A DNA stretch of 7,031 bases from Actinomycetota bacterium (GTDB lineage: Bacteria > Actinomycetota > Acidimicrobiia > Acidimicrobiales > JAFATL01), in assembly GCA_019243975.1 (NCBI GenBank), contig JAFATL010000125.1:1-7031 (forward strand), read 5' to 3'. The notes under the pieces are model-generated. The model was not told where the DNA came from. It was given only the letters and a program-made list of their open reading frames with translations, and did no database searches. How positions within the stretch are numbered: the stretch's first letter is position 1; each line of letters opens with the position of its first letter. Below, in pieces: positions 5,292 through 7,031 of the stretch. Both the position numbers and the translations under genes were made by a program.

Positions 5292-6482
5292 TCAGGTCCG
5301 CAGCGGCCGCGAGTGCTGGGGATGCGAGGGATCGTCGGGGGCGACGAAGGCTCGCTTGCCGCGGCCCTCCACCAGCGCCCAGTTCTTCGCTGTCTTGAGG
5401 TGGTGGTGGAAGGGGCACAGGAGATCGAGCAGGTCGAACACCGTGACCTTCGTCTTGGCCCAGTCGATCCGGTGGTCGCGTTGCAGCCGCGCGCTCTGGC
5501 CACAGCCCTCGGCCGCGCAGGTGGGGAACAGCCACTCCAAGCCCGTCTGTTGGGCGGCGGTCGGTCTTCGCCGCAGGTGTACGACACCTACCAGGCGCTG
5601 GGCCTTGGTGATGACGCCGGTGAGAAACACACTTCCGGAGGCGCAGATGTCCTCGACGGCGGAGACCGCCACCGGAACGCCGGCCACCTCGCAGGTCTCA
5701 TCCTCGGCCGGGTAGCCACGCAGGAGCGAGTCGAGATCGACCCGGACGATGACCTTGGCTCCCACCGCGCCACCACCGTCAGACGGGTCGCCGCACAGCA
5801 TCGCCTTCAAGGCGTCAAAGCCATAGGCGCACGCCGGCTCGTCGCGGTGCTCCCGCTTGGCCTCCCGAAAGAGTCGGTCCCGGCGCCGTTGGACGTTGGC
5901 GGCCATCACCGCAATGTCTTCGGCCGGACCCTGCGCATGCAGGTGGCCTTTGCCCTCGGCGTCGGTCCAGGTGCGGAACGACCGCTCGGCATGGTGCTTG
6001 CGGCGCATCGCCTCTCGATCCACGTGGGCGGCCCGGGTGCGCCCGCACTCGGCCTGCAGCTCACGCAGCGGCAGCCGCTTGGCTTCACCCAGCAGCCGTT
6101 CCTGGTGCTCGGGTGCGACCGACGCAGCAGAGGCCACAGCTGCGGCCTGCTGGCGAGACAGCTCCCCGCTGCGCGCCGCCGCGTCAACCGCTGGCAGCGA
6201 CGACAGCTTCTCGACCAGCTTCAAGTCGTCCAACACTGCTCCCACCGACGTGCCCGTGGACTTGGCGATGTGCTCGGCGGGCGAGCGGGCGCCGGACCGC
6301 TTCCACGACGCACCCTCGGCGACCCGCGCCGCCAGTCGCGCCTTGGCTGTGTGTGCCATGTGCTCGATGGCGGTCACGTCCGCCAGAGCTCTCTCGGCCA
6401 CCGAAGGGGACAAGGCCGCCGGATCGAGCGACAGAGCAACGGCTTCCAGCGCCTGGCGCACCTGTCCCAGCTGATCGCACAT
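5292..6482 (-). CDS. DUF222 / HNH endonuclease-signature protein (13E12-like)
   Basis: A 396-residue protein of the actinobacterial type that joins a long helical DUF222 region (about residues 5-300) to a C-terminal HNH nuclease domain (about 320-385). The HNH part has a Cys pair C322/C327 (CAAEGC), the catalytic-type DH at 336-337 (QRDHRIDW), C356 and the closing HHH at 359-361 before LKT. Two Cys pairs are usual for holding a zinc; here C322, C327 and C356 are visible. The central Asn of HNH is absent: the equivalent stretch reads TVFDLLDLLC (347-356), as I believe occurs in some relatives. Such proteins are multicopy in mycobacteria (13E12 repeats) and their role is unclear; DNA cleavage is expected from the fold but not proven. 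ATG 6482 is well supported by a strong ribosome site. The phosphoesterase gene follows 64 bases after its stop. Confidence 0.93.
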   Translation of the reverse strand: MCDQLGQVRQALEAVALSLDPAALSPSVAERALADVTAIEHMAHTAKARLAARVAEGASWKRSGARSPAEHIAKSTGTSVGAVLDDLKLVEKLSSLPAVDAAARSGELSRQQAAAVASAASVAPEHQERLLGEAKRLPLRELQAECGRTRAAHVDREAMRRKHHAERSFRTWTDAEGKGHLHAQGPAEDIAVMAANVQRRRDRLFREAKREHRDEPACAYGFDALKAMLCGDPSDGGGAVGAKVIVRVDLDSLLRGYPAEDETCEVAGVPVAVSAVEDICASGSVFLTGVITKAQRLVGVVHLRRRPTAAQQTGLEWLFPTCAAEGCGQSARLQRDHRIDWAKTKVTVFDLLDLLCPFHHHLKTAKNWALVEGRGKRAFVAPDDPSHPQHSRPLRT

Positions 6483-6488
6483 ACGTCC

Positions 6489-6496
6489 ACCTCCTC
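6489..6496 (-). promoter_or_regulatory. Strong ribosome binding site of the HNH gene
   Basis: On the minus strand GAGGAGGT lies six bases before ATG 6482. It is nearly ideal and fixes the start. It contrasts with the weak or absent ribosome sites of the phosphoesterase, regulator and VOC genes downstream, which would fit dependence on coupled translation. Confidence 0.85.
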
Positions 6497-6539
6497 ACCG
6501 GTCGAAGGCGCAGACCGCGCCCGCGTTTTACTCGGGAGG

Positions 6540-6592
6540 AGGGCTCACAGTGCCCTACCGAACTGCTGACCGCACCGTACCAGTGGGGTGCG
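6540..6592. repeat. Two small inverted repeats between the membrane-protein and HNH genes
   Basis: The 127-base gap (6483-6609) holds two dyads: AGGGC/GCCCT (6540-6544 and 6552-6556, 7-base centre) and CGCACC/GGTGCG (6571-6576 and 6587-6592, 10-base loop). The second starts 18 bases past the membrane-protein stop and could help terminate it, though no T-run follows. The first lies about 58 bases before the HNH start, where an operator could be. I see no convincing -35/-10 pair on the minus strand; TACGGT (complement of 6574-6579) matches TANNNT only. Confidence 0.35.
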
Positions 6593-6609
6593 ACAACAAC
6601 GGGGCAGCG

Positions 6610-7029
6610 TTACAAGCGACCGGTCAGGTCGAACTCGCGGGGCTCGGCCGGGACCTCGGCGCCCACACGGGCGGGACGGAAGCGGAAGTAGCCCCAGAAC
6701 ACGACCGACAACGCCCCGAAGGCGATGAACAGACCCACGACCAGGCCGGTGGGGGAGATGCGGGTGTTGGCGACGTAACCACTATCGGGTCGCAGCAGCA
6801 GGTGCACGAACGCGAACAGCGTCACGCCGAACAGCGTCGCCCACCCGGCCTTGCTCCAGGAGCGCAGCTTGGACCCTTCGAGGAAGCGCAGCGGGAGCAG
6901 GCTGATCACGAGGCTGTCGAGGCCGAGCAGGAAGACGGACGACAAGCCGGCGTCGGCCACCACGAGCCAGAAGCCGGGGTGACCGTTGCTGGCGGCGTGC
7001 GCGATCGGTACGCGCACGATCCACGCCAC
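6610..7029 (-). CDS. Small integral membrane protein, probably missing its N-terminus
   Basis: At least 139 residues with three predicted membrane spans: about 20-48 (FWLVVADAG through VISLLP), 60-80 (AGWATLFGVTLFAFVHLLL) and 93-116 (PTGLVVGLFIAFGALSVVFW). A basic and then acidic soluble tail follows (RFRPARVG to FDLTGRL). The GTG at 7029 lies at the window edge and the frame appears to continue past it, so this is probably the C-terminal part of a longer protein. The stretch LISLLPLRFLEG-like (residues 41-52) resembles the motif region of actinobacterial FGLLP-motif membrane proteins, whose function is unknown; this is from memory and tentative. The gene reads in the same direction as the HNH gene but is separated by 127 bases that include a strong ribosome site, so a shared operon is possible but not shown. 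Confidence 0.8.
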   Translation of the reverse strand: MAWIVRVPIAHAASNGHPGFWLVVADAGLSSVFLLGLDSLVISLLPLRFLEGSKLRSWSKAGWATLFGVTLFAFVHLLLRPDSGYVANTRISPTGLVVGLFIAFGALSVVFWGYFRFRPARVGAEVPAEPREFDLTGRL

Positions 7030-7031
7030 CA

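Noticed and set aside
5228..5587. N-terminal extension of the phosphoesterase up to a start at 5587
   Set aside because: The extra residues are Arg/Ser/Pro-rich, lie in another frame over the HNH catalytic domain, and would put the Tat signal 120 residues inside the protein.
5292..6482. HNH gene as part of an insertion sequence or 13E12-type mobile repeat
   Set aside because: The protein family fits, but I see no terminal inverted repeats, target duplication or integrase nearby, so mobility is not supported here.
5247..6569. Plus-strand open frame of 440 codons opposite the HNH gene
   Set aside because: It is antisense to the DUF222/HNH gene, which has a near-perfect ribosome site and family motifs. 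No domain or ribosome site supports the antisense reading.
6574..6599. Minus-strand promoter TTGTTG (6599-6594) with TACGGT (6579-6574) for the HNH gene
   Set aside because: The spacer is only 14 bases and the site sits in an inverted repeat, so it is not convincing.

Overview
The window looks like an ordinary chromosomal stretch of a high-GC actinobacterium. The supporting signs are strong G/C preference at third codon positions, GTG starts, an HNH nuclease of the DUF222 (13E12-like) type, an AraC/VOC pair and an alanine-rich LPXTG-type sorting tail. A deep-branching actinobacterial group such as Acidimicrobiia is possible, but this is inference and no marker gene settles it.

Layout. The plus strand carries two genes: a GGDEF diguanylate cyclase whose N-terminus may lie off the left edge (to 763), and, after a 189-base gap with a strong hairpin, a class I acyl-CoA ligase (953 or 959 to 2677). 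From there to the right edge everything reads on the minus strand. Listed 5' to 3' on that strand: the C-terminal part of a small membrane protein (right edge to 6610), a DUF222/HNH endonuclease (6482-5292), a Tat-exported metallophosphoesterase with a C-terminal LPPTG sorting signal (5227-3557), a single-domain AraC-type regulator (3556-3110) and a VOC-fold protein (3100-2687). The ligase and VOC genes converge with 9 bases between their stop codons.

How the genes may work together. The AraC regulator and VOC protein are a familiar pair and very probably one transcription unit. The regulator's GTG start directly abuts the phosphoesterase stop codon, and the phosphoesterase lies 64 bases after the nuclease stop, so HNH, phosphoesterase, AraC and VOC form a tight four-gene run. 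The 64-base HNH/phosphoesterase gap is filled almost end to end by three adjacent hairpins, the last touching the GTG start, so this junction may be a terminator, a processing site or a translation-control element. The ligase probably activates a carboxylic acid to its CoA ester; its substrate cannot be read from sequence.

I found no tRNA, rRNA, CRISPR array, insertion sequence or prophage gene. The most interesting items are the predicted wall-anchored phosphoesterase, the three-hairpin junction and the four-gene run. None is proof of a new system.
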